From the NCBI GenBank assembly GCA_028823855.1, contig JAPPFL010000019.1:1-36710 (forward strand): 36,710 bases of DNA, given 5' to 3'. Under the pieces are notes generated by a model, which was not told the origin of the DNA, made no database searches, and saw nothing but the letters and a program-made list of their open reading frames with translations. Positions 19,511-28,238 of this stretch are shown here, piece after piece. Numbering within the stretch: position 1 is the stretch's first letter; every line of letters starts with the position of its first letter. Both the position numbers and the translations under genes were made by a program. The DNA comes from Albidovulum sp. Lineage in GTDB: Bacteria; Pseudomonadota; Alphaproteobacteria; Rhodobacterales; Rhodobacteraceae.

Positions 19511-20042
19511 ATGATGCTGCGCTCCCCCAATCAGTATCCGACGAACATTTACGGCCACTGGCATTACTTCAGGCGCGCGCCCGCAGCCTATCGGTCGTTC
19601 GACGACCCAATCTATTCAAAGGCCTCCCTCAAGACGACCGCACTTGAAATCCCACGCGTGCGTCGAGACGCCATGACGGAAGCCGGGCAATCTCTGTTGG
19701 GCATCCCTTGCGGAGCATTCCGCCGCGGCAAAAGGGCTCGCAACGCACTCCGCAGCCATCCGCTACAACGCCGCCAAACAGCGTGCGCTCGCACGCGGGT
19801 TTGCCTACACACCTGCCTAGGAACTCGTCGATACAGCAGGCCTTGAGGAAATCTTCGCCCGCATCGCTCATGTCAGCTGCGCGCCTGCGTCTCAAAATGT
19901 CGAGGCCGAGGCTCTTCCGGGTGGTGTCGAACCTGCGCACGTTTCCCTGTCGGAAGCCTTCGACCTCTACCGCAAACAACTCGCGATCGACGATCTTCTC
20001 GGCAAGTCAGACGAGCAGAAAGCCTCATGGAAGAAAGTCTAA
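19511..20042 (+). pseudogene. Tyrosine integrase, N-terminal part, frameshifted
   Basis: A broken integrase. The first frame (19511 to about 19681) reads IYGHWHYFRRAPAAYRSF and SLKTTALEIPRVRRDAMTEA, the N-terminal arm-binding type of sequence. A one-base shift then leads into a second frame reading CWASLAEHSAAAKGL, RYNAAKQRALARGFAYTPA, a TAG (19818-19820), then ELVDTAGLEEIFARIAHV and LSEAFDLYRKQLAIDDLL up to a TAA at 20040-20042. This is the core-binding domain. The catalytic domain with the R-H-R-Y residues is missing. Its place directly after tRNA-Leu and its direction fit the integrase of the tRNA-bounded island. It cannot make an active recombinase. Confidence 0.75.
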
Positions 20043-20435
20043 TTGCCGGCTGCAAACCCCGGGGCGGAGCAGTCCTTGTTATCGCGGGCCGCGGGCGTCG
20101 AGGTGGGCCTTCGCCGCTTTAGGTGCGCTCCGGACGCCTAGCCCCGCCGCCCGGATTCTACAGAATCTTCAATAATTAGGGACAGGGTGGAATCCGCCCC
20201 AAAAATAATAACTATGATTCAAGAAGTTGCTAGGCGGCATTTTGCAAAACTGCCCACATGGGTTGGACAAGCTGCAGGCATCGCAATCAATTCATGCAGT
20301 TTTCGACATGCGTATTGATTATGAAAGAAATTCGATGCAGATGATTGAATTTCGACCCTAACCGCAATATATTTATTTTCGACGTGCAAACTGAATATGA
20401 TACGGCTTTCGACAATCGTGAAAAGAAATCGACCA
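20043..20435. other. No supported gene; island spacer
   Basis: About 390 bases between the integrase remnant and the Fic gene. It is AT-rich after 20180, as expected for a promoter region of a transferred gene. I see no open frame of note and no trace of the missing integrase catalytic domain. Confidence 0.4.
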
Positions 20436-21992
20436 ATGCAACTAGACGAACTGGCACCAAATTTCTTTCAGGACGAACCGTTACCGCAAGGAACAGAATT
20501 AGCCGGATGGTCAGCCCTCGTTCACGCCCTTGGCGTTACCGCTCCTGTTCGAAACTTGTCGTGTATCTCCGAAAAACATGTTCGGGGAAACAGCCGCCTG
20601 GAAGACCGCTGGGAAGTCTACGACAAACGCTATCGACCTGACCCTACATTAAAAGGCCATTTGACATTTGCCCTGCGTCATGAGCTGATGGACCTTCTAA
20701 TCTTGAAACGGGTTTTGGACGCCGTCGCAGAAGATGATCTTGTAGCCTTCATTCAACGGACGCCCACGGGTGCAATAACCCGCAGGGTCTGGTTCTTCTA
20801 TGAAATCCTGACCGGACGGATGCTTGACATAGATGATGCACCAACCGTAACCGCTGTTGATGCTCTTGATCCTGCCGCGTACTACACCGGCAAAGTTCGC
20901 ATGTCGCCACGTCACCGCGTTCGGGACAACCTGCTTGGTACAGGTGCGTTCTGCCCGGTCATTCGCAGAACACCAAATCTGGAGCGCATGATCGCGCTCG
21001 ACCTAGCATCCAAGGCAAGGGAAACCGTTGGCAAGACCGGCGCACATGTCATAGCCCGCGCTGCCAGTTTTCTATTGCTTGCCGATAGCAGAGCAAGCTT
21101 TGAAATCGAGGGTGAGCGCGCGCCGATCAATCGGCTGGAACGGTGGGGACGCGCTGTTCTGGAAGCGGGCAAACGCCCTCTGAATCAGACGGAGATTTAC
21201 CGCTTGCATCGAATTCTGATTGGCGATGATCGATTTACGAAAATTGGTTATCGGGATGAAGGCGTCTTCCTCGGTGAACGAGATCACAATCATGGACCGC
21301 TACCCGAGTTTATCGGCGCACGCCATGAAGATGTTCCCGAACTCATGACGGGCTTGAATGAGTGCAACAACCGGCTGCGGATCACTGATATCGAAGATGT
21401 CGATCCAGTCTTGCAGGCTGCCTGTATTGCGTTTGGTTTTGTCTACATACACCCGCTTGCCGATGGAAACGGGCGTCTCCACCGTTGCCTTATTCATCAT
21501 GTCCTGTCGGAAAGAAAATTCACGCCCACCGGAATGGTTTTTCCAGTGTCGGCAGTCATGCTGGACCGGATCGAAGGCTACCGGACAACCCTTCAATCCC
21601 ATTCAACACCGCTGATGCCTTTCATAGACTGGCGCGCTCTTCCCGACGGAAATGTCGATGTTACAAACGACACGGCGGACCTGTACCGCTTTTTTGATTG
21701 TACGGACGAAGCGGCATTCCTTTTTGAATGCGTGCTCCGTGCCATAGAAGATGATTTGCCACGTGAGATTGATTATCTCAAATGCCACGATGCGGCCATG
21801 ACCGCGATCATGAATGCTATCGAGATGCCCGACCGTATGGCGGAGAACCTCATCATGTTCGTGCGACAGAACGATGGCAAACTGGGTAAACGCCGCCGTG
21901 AAAAAGAATTCGCAGAGCTGACGGACAAGGAAATCGTGCTTGTTGAACAAACAATCAATGATGCATTCGAAGGCCATCTCTTTGAAAAATGA
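20436..21992 (+). CDS. Fic-domain protein (predicted AMPylator)
   Basis: A 518-residue Fic-family protein. The catalytic motif is HPLADGNGRLHR from His339, matching HxFx(D/E)GNGRxxR with Leu for Phe. Upstream, SRASFEIEGE (from Ser218) fits the N-terminal inhibitory helix motif (S/T)xxxE(G/N) of class II Fic proteins, in which the Glu blocks ATP binding. The protein is therefore probably autoinhibited and needs no separate antitoxin. The N-terminal 200 residues begin MQLDELAPNFFQDEPLPQG, which I recall from alphaproteobacterial Fic proteins. Fic enzymes usually transfer AMP to hydroxyl side chains of targets. Start chosen at 20436 because the family begins there. It is the only intact gene between tRNA-Leu and the repeat at 22251. 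Confidence 0.88.
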   Translation: MQLDELAPNFFQDEPLPQGTELAGWSALVHALGVTAPVRNLSCISEKHVRGNSRLEDRWEVYDKRYRPDPTLKGHLTFALRHELMDLLILKRVLDAVAEDDLVAFIQRTPTGAITRRVWFFYEILTGRMLDIDDAPTVTAVDALDPAAYYTGKVRMSPRHRVRDNLLGTGAFCPVIRRTPNLERMIALDLASKARETVGKTGAHVIARAASFLLLADSRASFEIEGERAPINRLERWGRAVLEAGKRPLNQTEIYRLHRILIGDDRFTKIGYRDEGVFLGERDHNHGPLPEFIGARHEDVPELMTGLNECNNRLRITDIEDVDPVLQAACIAFGFVYIHPLADGNGRLHRCLIHHVLSERKFTPTGMVFPVSAVMLDRIEGYRTTLQSHSTPLMPFIDWRALPDGNVDVTNDTADLYRFFDCTDEAAFLFECVLRAIEDDLPREIDYLKCHDAAMTAIMNAIEMPDRMAENLIMFVRQNDGKLGKRRREKEFAELTDKEIVLVEQTINDAFEGHLFEK

Positions 21993-22250
21993 AAGCTGCA
22001 TGCTCTTGAAGATGAGATACTAAGCTCAAGCGAATGCTGGCAGAAGCGATGGTGGACAATGCAGTGCTCATTGGGCCTCTTGAAAAATGCGCTGCAAGTC
22101 GATCGATCTTTGGGCAGAAATCAAAACGATTCAAGAAGCCTAAAGTGACACCAAACGCATTAAGCTACAAATTAGTCCAAATCATAGGCTGCATTCAGAG
22201 CACAATATCTTTCTATGTATTTGATATTATGGCGTAAAATTTCATGGATT
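21993..22250. other. Island right end, no supported gene
   Basis: AT-rich DNA between the Fic stop codon and the attachment-like repeat. A short open frame at 22034-22237 has no ribosome-binding site or recognisable sequence, so I do not call it. Confidence 0.4.
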
Positions 22251-22269
22251 GACTCCTCTTCCGGGCACC
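22251..22269 (+). repeat. attR-type partial copy of the tRNA-Leu 3' end
   Basis: GACTCCTCTTCCGGGCACC matches the tRNA-Leu T-arm/acceptor end at 19363-19381 in 16 of 19 positions, in the same orientation. It marks the probable far end of a 2.9-kb island. The three differences suggest that the island brought its own slightly different tRNA end. Confidence 0.6.
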
Positions 22270-22855
22270 TCTCTTGAATTGTGCAGCGGCAAGACGTGAG
22301 CAGACCGACCGACTGCGCTTTCAGAAAAGTCGATGTCATTTCGAGTACGGTTTTCGACCGGATCTAATTCGCATTGCGCATGATGCCAGGCCTTGGCCAA
22401 AAATTATATTGAATACGCCTGCAGGCACTGATCGCTATGGAGCTACCGACCTGAAAGTCACGGCAATCCGATCTTTCCAACGGCAATGCGGTCCTTTGAC
22501 AGCATCCCTTCGCCGCTTAATTGCCAACTTGTCGACGAAACATGGACTGAATTGGCGTCTCTTGTTTCAAAGCCCCGGAAATTGTCAAATTCGGCGATGA
22601 ATTCAGCCGACGCCGAGACCCGCAAGCCTAAAAGCGTCATTCTCCTGGCAATGCTACTGGCAGGGATTTGGCAGATTCCCCCGACAAATCCGAAACAATG
22701 CCAATAATTCGGCAAGTATCTCCACGGAGACGAACGAGCCTAATACATCCGTTCAAGCTCATGTTCCCTATTGGAACTCTTTCCTTGTCCAATGCCGGAT
22801 TTCGCGGCATTCTTTCCTATAAATTCGAATCTACACTACGGACGGAAAGAAACCC
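22270..22855. other. Gene-poor stretch
   Basis: About 590 bases outside the island. No frame shows a family or a start with a ribosome-binding site. The last 40 bases should hold the promoter and leader of the following gene. Confidence 0.4.
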
Positions 22856-23536
22856 ATGAGAATAACTTGGTACGGGCAGGCCAGTTTCGGAATCGAAAGC
22901 GGCTCTGGCATCATGATCGTTACGGATCCCTACGATCCCGAAACGTCGGGATTCAAGCCGTTCCCGGATAAGGCCGATATTGTCATTAAGTCGAGCAGCA
23001 ACGACGATTTCCACGACAATGACCACCTTGTTCCCAAGAAGACGGGCGCCTCGGTGATCGATGCGCTCGAATTAGCAAAGCAAGGCGGCGCGACCGCTTC
23101 GCACGAAATCGGTTTCCGGGCGATAACGGCAATGGAGCATGATCTTCATCCGAGCGGCCATCCGGACCAGAATGCCATGTATCGGTTCGAAGTGGAGGGA
23201 ATCCGATTTGGTCACATGGGCGATATGGGAAACGACTTTTCAGAAGAGCAGATAGAGTTCTTTTCAGGCGTAAATGTTCTTTTAAGCCATGCGGGCGGAT
23301 TCCCTGTCATTTCTCTCGAGGAGCTAAAGCGCGTAGTGGATCGGGTTCGGCCGAATTTGGTTATTCCGATGCACTTCCGAACGCTATGCTACAAGCCGAG
23401 GATGATGCACTTTATAACGGAGTTCCTAGAATTATTCGGTGAAAGCGAGACTGATTTCGCCTTTGGCTGTTCCGCTGAATTGAATCCAGAGAAAATGCCG
23501 GACCCGACACGGTCGCTGGTGCTTGACTATTTCTAA
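22856..23536 (+). CDS. Metallo-beta-lactamase-fold protein lacking HxHxDH
   Basis: A 226-residue protein of the UlaG-like metallo-beta-lactamase fold. MRITWYGQASFGIES and TDPYDPETSGFK form the first strands. GHMGDMGNDFSEEQIEFFSG and LVIPMHFRTLCYKPR are conserved later blocks, with the His of GHMGD and the His of PMHF as likely metal ligands. At the place of the first metal motif (HxHxDH) it reads SSSNDDFHDND, so the first site is absent or altered. I recall this from a subgroup of these proteins. Enzymatic activity is therefore uncertain. The start follows GGAAAG by a few bases. Confidence 0.75.
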   Translation: MRITWYGQASFGIESGSGIMIVTDPYDPETSGFKPFPDKADIVIKSSSNDDFHDNDHLVPKKTGASVIDALELAKQGGATASHEIGFRAITAMEHDLHPSGHPDQNAMYRFEVEGIRFGHMGDMGNDFSEEQIEFFSGVNVLLSHAGGFPVISLEELKRVVDRVRPNLVIPMHFRTLCYKPRMMHFITEFLELFGESETDFAFGCSAELNPEKMPDPTRSLVLDYF

Positions 23537-24017
23537 GTTTGCATCCCGATTCATCGTTGGCTCGAAGCACGGCTGCAATTGAGTCCAGGTTCCGGTAATT
23601 GCTCAATTTGATTTCTTCTTGCGGTAAGAATCGGAACGGTTCGGCTTAAGTGTCCGCGCATCGATCAGTCTAGCTATCCACTTCATTCCATGCATTGCCT
23701 AGGTCGACAATAGCCCCTTTCGGTTGCAACGCGAAGACTCTCGTAGATGCGGCGCAAGTTGTAGCGCACGAAATACGGCGAATGCATGAGCAGGCGATTT
23801 TTCTGTTTCTTTACGGATTCGCCGAATGCCTCTGCCACTCTATTGATATCCGCAATCGCCGGAATTGCCCCGACAACGCCGACATTGGGCTGGATCGGGT
23901 CCTACGCCCCTGTCTGCCTTTAGGCGTTCGCACTATCTTTCCGGATACTTTCCGAGTGAACGCAAGGCAAAAGACGACACGATGCGCGCCCGGCGCAAGA
24001 CTTTTTCTGCAGACTAT
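23537..24017. other. No supported gene
   Basis: A 480-base convergent spacer between the metallo-beta-lactamase-fold gene and the LeuA-like gene. Open frames here overlap the end of the LeuA-like gene or lack family features. No clear terminator hairpin with a T-run was found. Confidence 0.4.
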
Positions 24018-25238
24018 TCAGGCGGCATTCCTCGCGCGCACGGCGTCGACGATGGCGCGGAATTCGTCGTCCGTTAACATATCGCGCTTTTCAATACCCT
24101 TGGTTTTGACCTGGGCCAAGGCTTCGCCAGCTTGCGTTTCTGTCAAGTCGCCCAAGCCGAGTTCTTCCATCTTGTAAGCGATTGAAGCTTTGCCGCTCTT
24201 CTTGCCCAAGACGACTTCGCCCGACCGCCCGGTCAGAGACGGGTGGGTGCCGAACATTACCAAAGGGTCGTGCATTACGTATTGGATGCCGATGCCGCTC
24301 TCGCGGATGAAGTTCCCCAGGCCCAGCACCGGCTTGTTGCGTGCAATGGGAACGTTTGAAAGTTCCGAAAGCAGGTCGCCCAATTCTGGCAGCTTGCCGA
24401 GATCGTAGCCCAACTCGTAGCCATACAGTAGATCGAGACCGAGGATCAGCTCCTCCAATGCCGCATTGCCGGTACGCTCGCCCAGCCCGTTGCCGCAAGA
24501 ATGCACGCATTCGGCACCGGCGGTGACGGCGGCTAGTTCGGTAGCAACGCCCATGCCGAAATCATTGTGAGTGTGGATCTCGATCGGCAATCCCGTCATT
24601 CCCTTGACCCACTTGACCATGTATTTGATCGCCTCGGGAGTCGCGCAGCCCATTGTATCGACGATTCCTATCGCATCCGGCGGCGACTCGTTCATCACGG
24701 CGCTGCAAAGATTGGTCAGATCCTCGGCGCGCGCCCGCGTTGTATCATAGGGGAAAAACACCGCGTGCAGCCCGCATTCTTTAGCATAATTGATCACGCC
24801 TCGGCTTTTCTTGAACACGTCCTCCCAAGTCCATCCGAACTGTGTAACAAGTTTCGGATAGCCGATCGGCACCTCAATGATAACTCCGTGCGCGCCGCAT
24901 TCTAGCGCCATGTCGATATCGGCCTTCAGCGCCCTTGAAAAAGTGAAAATCCTGGAGTTCAGGCCAAGCTTGGTGATTTCCTTGATGGCCTCGGCGTCTT
25001 GCAGCGACACCGCCGGCATGCCGGCTTCGATCCGGTCGATTCCAATTTCGTCCATCTTGCTGGCGATGCGAATCTTGTCGTCGATCGAGAAGACAACGCC
25101 GGGTGTCTGTTCGCCGTCGCGCAACGTTGCGTCATGAATCTCGACGACTCTTGGCAAGTTCAATTCTTTGCGGACTTCGGGAATGAAATTGTAAGGACTG
25201 ACCCACCATTTGCCGGCTTCGAAGTGAGTTTCACGCAT
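24018..25238 (-). CDS. LeuA/homocitrate-synthase-family acyltransferase
   Basis: A 406-residue enzyme of the DRE-TIM metallolyase superfamily, which condenses acetyl-CoA with a 2-oxo acid. HDATLRDGEQTPGVVF supplies the metal Asp and catalytic Arg; PIEIHTHNDFGMGVA supplies the HxHN metal ligands; CGNGLGERTGNAALEEL is the third signature. The C-terminal part (LGKKSGKASI) is LeuA-like, but the protein is about 100 residues short of 2-isopropylmalate synthase and lacks its leucine-binding regulatory domain. Homocitrate synthase, citramalate synthase or a regulation-free LeuA are possible; I cannot choose. The start ATG follows AAGGGGA, a strong ribosome-binding site. No leu or nif genes are adjacent. 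Confidence 0.8.
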   Translation of the reverse strand: MRETHFEAGKWWVSPYNFIPEVRKELNLPRVVEIHDATLRDGEQTPGVVFSIDDKIRIASKMDEIGIDRIEAGMPAVSLQDAEAIKEITKLGLNSRIFTFSRALKADIDMALECGAHGVIIEVPIGYPKLVTQFGWTWEDVFKKSRGVINYAKECGLHAVFFPYDTTRARAEDLTNLCSAVMNESPPDAIGIVDTMGCATPEAIKYMVKWVKGMTGLPIEIHTHNDFGMGVATELAAVTAGAECVHSCGNGLGERTGNAALEELILGLDLLYGYELGYDLGKLPELGDLLSELSNVPIARNKPVLGLGNFIRESGIGIQYVMHDPLVMFGTHPSLTGRSGEVVLGKKSGKASIAYKMEELGLGDLTETQAGEALAQVKTKGIEKRDMLTDDEFRAIVDAVRARNAA

Positions 25239-25278
25239 CGGTTCCCCTTAGATTTAATTTGCCAGCTTTCTTTGCTGC

Positions 25279-25284
25279 ATTATA
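25279..25284 (-). promoter_or_regulatory. -10 element of the LeuA-like gene
   Basis: On the minus strand a perfect TATAAT lies about 40 bases upstream of the start codon. The -35 region is poor: TAGAGA sits 17 bases upstream, and a TTGTGG is 21 bases away. It is a plausible sigma-70 promoter with a strong -10 box. Confidence 0.45.
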
Positions 25285-25524
25285 CCTATTTTTCTACGAT
25301 CTCTACCACAAAACCTACTTAATTCGATCGCTCGTCCGAGGAGCCTCGCGGAATTTCGTGCACGGCATCCACTTACGTCGTCGCCTCTCGCAAGCGTCAT
25401 TTGAATTCTTGGGCAAGCTTGTGATTGCGCTTAGGTAAGGCTAGCCCGATGGAGTTCCCAACGCCTTAAAAAGGCGAAAAAACTGTGTTTTCTACAATAA
25501 TGGCGACTCATACAACTCATTAAC

Positions 25525-25757
25525 AAGCCCGCAAAAGACAAAGATTCACCGCAATTCTCGACTCGGCGCGCCTGTCTCACGCTCAGGAAAATATCGTCGC
25601 CGGACGAATTCCGCCGGTCGAACCGGTGAAAATCGATGCTTTCAAAGTCATGCTCGGCACCGGAGAGTCGCCGGTCCGCGAATTTGCGGCCATCACTACG
25701 ATTTGAACGTGCGCTAACGAAACTTGGCAAATCGGCCGAAATTCAATTCGAGCCATG
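25525..25757 (+). pseudogene. Coding relic of unknown family
   Basis: Protein-like sequence is spread over adjacent frames. One frame reads RFTAILDSARLSHAQENIVA, then RIPPVEPVKIDAFKVMLGTG, then SPVREFAAITTI and a TGA (25702-25704). A one-base shift at that point gives RFERALTKLGKSAEIQFEP and another stop; a third frame continues SHDVKAEHLAKFDLTIN. No start codon is left. It looks like a gene eroded by stops and indels. I do not recognise the family. Confidence 0.35.
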
Positions 25758-25899
25758 ATGTCAAGGCAGAGCATCTCGCCAAATTTGATTTGACAATCAA
25801 CTGAGGCGCCTCAACCGGCTGTATCAGACCGATAGATCGTCAACGAAAACCGGTGCCTTCCTAGCCGAGAAACTCGACGGACCCTCGTCGCCCTAAAAG

Positions 25900-26190
25900 T
25901 CAGGCTTCGATCGCAATATTGAAATCAAATTCGGCAACGAGGTATGGTTCGGTGACTCTTCCGGACAAAGAGTAGCCTTCCGGGTACATGTCCGCCGCGT
26001 TTTCAACATAGGTCATTACCAGGTTCTCGCAAACGCCGAACACCTTGTCCTCGTCAAGATAGGTGTCACCGTCTGGGAAGTTTTTCGCGACCAAGGGTCG
26101 GAACCCCGGCGCTGCGGCAATGCGGTGCAAATGCGACGAACGCCATGGGTCGCGCGCGGAGACATTGAGGATGTCTCCAGCCGGGCCATG
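25900..26190 (-). pseudogene. Intradiol dioxygenase, C-terminal fragment
   Basis: The 3' end of an aromatic-ring-cleaving dioxygenase of the catechol/hydroxyquinol 1,2-dioxygenase family. It reads HGPAGDILNVSARDPWRSSH, then LHRIAAAPGFRPLV, DGDTYLDEDKVFGVCENLVM and a tail ending FDFNIAIEA. In the family this corresponds to DGPVGDLL, GRHPWRPAHIHF (iron-binding His) and YLDSDAVFGV. The first His of HIH is kept and the second is Arg here. Upstream of about 26190 the similarity stops. The N-terminal half, with the iron-binding Tyr residues, is gone, and very GC-rich DNA begins about 130 bases further on. Not functional. Confidence 0.7.
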
Positions 26191-26326
26191 GGAGGGCCAA
26201 TGACTTTTCTTTACCCGCATGCGCTTGACCGGAAAATTTTTCCTTCGCTCAACCATTTGATCCAGATTATTGTTCGGACACGCCGGATCGGCACGGAAAA
26301 GGGTTAACTCAAGGCGCGAATCGAGC

Positions 26327-27060
26327 ATGAAGGGTCGATCCAGTCCGCGCACCGAAGCCCTCAAGTCCACGACTTTTTTCGGCAAGAGGCCGACGCGCCG
26401 TACAATCGCCCAAATCCAGGAAACCGTCGAGCTGTTGCCGAAGAACAGCCGCCGGGAGCTGGCGCGCACGATCTGCGAGCACCTTGACTGGCGTATGCGG
26501 GGCGGAGGCTTTCGCGAGCGGTACGCCCTGCGAGTGCTGGAGAAGCTGGAAGCGTTCGGCGTCCTGGAGCTTCCGACGAAGCGAAAGAGCGGCGGTCCCC
26601 GGAAGCGGGCCGAGCATTCGGCGCGCTCGGATCCGGGGCCCGCGATCGCCTGCGACCTGAGGGATCTGGAGCCGATTTCCTTGGTGCCGGCGACGGGAAT
26701 GGAGGCGGCGACGGAATGGGCGGAGCTGGTCGACCGCCACCGCTAACTCGGCTACAACTTGCCCATCGTGCAGTACATGAGATACTTCGTCGCCGACGCC
26801 TCCGGCCGCCGTCTCGGCTGCCTGATGTTCGAGGCTTCCGGCGCTCTGGCCTGCCGCGACGAATGGATCGGATGGACGGAGAGGCGGCGCGACGCCGGGC
26901 TGGAGCTGGTCGTCCGCAACTCCCGGTTCCTCATCCTCCCCTGGGCGGGGGCCGGGAACCTCGCCTCGCGGGCTCTGTCGCTGGCGACGCGCGTGTTCGC
27001 GAACGACGGCGACGGCCTGCTGGAGCGCATGCGCGAAGAGGCGAAGCCGCCGCTGGCGGC
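26327..27060 (+). pseudogene. DUF4338 (DruA-like) protein interrupted by a stop
   Basis: Sequence typical of DUF4338, the family of Druantia component DruA and of related genes carried by mobile elements. The N-terminal part is RRTIAQIQETVELLPKNSRR with ICEHLDWRMRGGGFRERYAL and LEKLEAFGVLELP. Then LVPATGMEAATEWAELVDRH leads to the family motif RHxYLGY, where the Tyr codon is TAA (26744-26746): HR-stop-LGY. The same frame continues MRYFVADASGRRLGCLMFEA, DEWIGWTERRRDAGL and NSRFLILPWAGAGNLASRAL, all conserved. Similarity fades near 27060, where the usual C-terminal GYxPVLxETF block is missing. So it is both nonsense-interrupted and C-terminally replaced. GC content is far above that of the surroundings. 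Confidence 0.7.
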
Positions 27061-27638
27061 GGGCTTCAAGAACGCGCTCGCCGTCGTGGCGGCGAACCTG
27101 GAGGAGCTTCTGCTGGCGGGGGCCAAAGCGCTGGCGGAAGCGGTGTCGCGGACGGCGGAGAGGATTCTGGCGGTGCGGAGCCGGCTGCGCCCGAACCGGT
27201 CCTGCCCGCGCCGATCAATGAAGCCGGTCGGCAAGTGGGCGCGGCTCGAAGGAGAAAGTCCCCAAAGCCCCCGCGGCGCAGATCGCCTAGCGGCTCGGCG
27301 CCCGGCGGCGATTCGCCGCGCCGGGGATGAATTCGACGAGAACCGCGACAAGGAACCGGCGCGGGCGCGCCGGATTCGGGCGGCTCTTCGCATTCCGGCG
27401 CGCCCGCCCGATCGCCGCGACCGAAACTCCGATCCGGGGCCGGCTTGCCAATCGAAACGGAAGGCTCGGCGAGGAATGGCGGGTTCGAGAGCTGGAAAAT
27501 GCCGGAATCGGCCGGCGGCGCAGACGCTCGCCCGACCGGGGAAACGCGGCCGAACCGCTAAGGAAATGCCATTGGTACGCGCGCGGCAGCCACCCGGACG
27601 GCCGCGTGAGGAAGCGCATCGCGCTTGTGCCGGGCGAA

Positions 27639-27745
27639 TGGCCGGTCAGGTGGAGCTCACGCTACATGGCGACCTCGGGAGGGTCCTTGCAGCGACGGAA
27701 ACGCCCTGGAGGGGGAATGATCCGGTCTCAGTTGGCTTGAATGTC
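27639..27745 (+). pseudogene. Possible serine-recombinase tail
   Basis: In the frame that continues from the DUF4338 relic, MAGQVELTLHGDLGRVLAA resembles the C-terminal VHATLHGDLGAIL motif of large serine recombinases; a clearer copy is at 35729-35962. It is short and inside GC-rich DNA, so the resemblance may be partly compositional. Confidence 0.3.
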
Positions 27746-27937
27746 CGGGGCCGCGGGCCGCAATTCTGGACAGACGACCATCAAGCACCGTTCGTCGGCA
27801 CGACGCGGTCGAGGTAAGTGTCGACCGGGATACAGGTTTGTCCGTCCCAGCGGCAGACGGCGCAGGTGATGAGGGGGTCGCTCGGCGTCGTCGCTATGCG
27901 ATAGATTGGGTGGAATTGCGATCGAAAGAGGTCGGGC

Positions 27938-28180
27938 ATGCGGTTTGGTATCGTTGTCGCGCTGCTGGTGATGTTGGCGCTCCCGGGTCTGGTGCAATCG
28001 TCCAGAGCGGTTGCCGCCGACATGCTGGGCGCAGTACCGGTGAGGTTGGATGCGGCGGCGGCGCGGGCCGTGCAGCCGCCCGCCTCTAGCTTGCGTCGCG
28101 CCATGCCGGCTTGGTCTGCACAACGGTGGCGAATGAATCGATGCAGGATCAGCCCGACCAACGGGCTTTCGTGTAGTTGA
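27938..28180 (+). CDS. Possible small secreted protein
   Basis: An 80-codon frame starting after GAGGTCGGGC. The first 27 residues look like a signal peptide (MRFGIVVALLVMLALPGLVQ, then SSRAVAAD). The remainder (AVQPPASSLRRAMPAW) has no recognisable domain, and the end is Cys/Arg-rich. It may be the signal-peptide end of a truncated gene at the right border of the GC-rich segment. Confidence 0.35.
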   Translation: MRFGIVVALLVMLALPGLVQSSRAVAADMLGAVPVRLDAAAARAVQPPASSLRRAMPAWSAQRWRMNRCRISPTNGLSCS

Positions 28181-28238
28181 ATCTTCGCAAGAGTTTCATT
28201 CAAATGAACACAAGGCGATTCTATGAGGATATCGAGGC

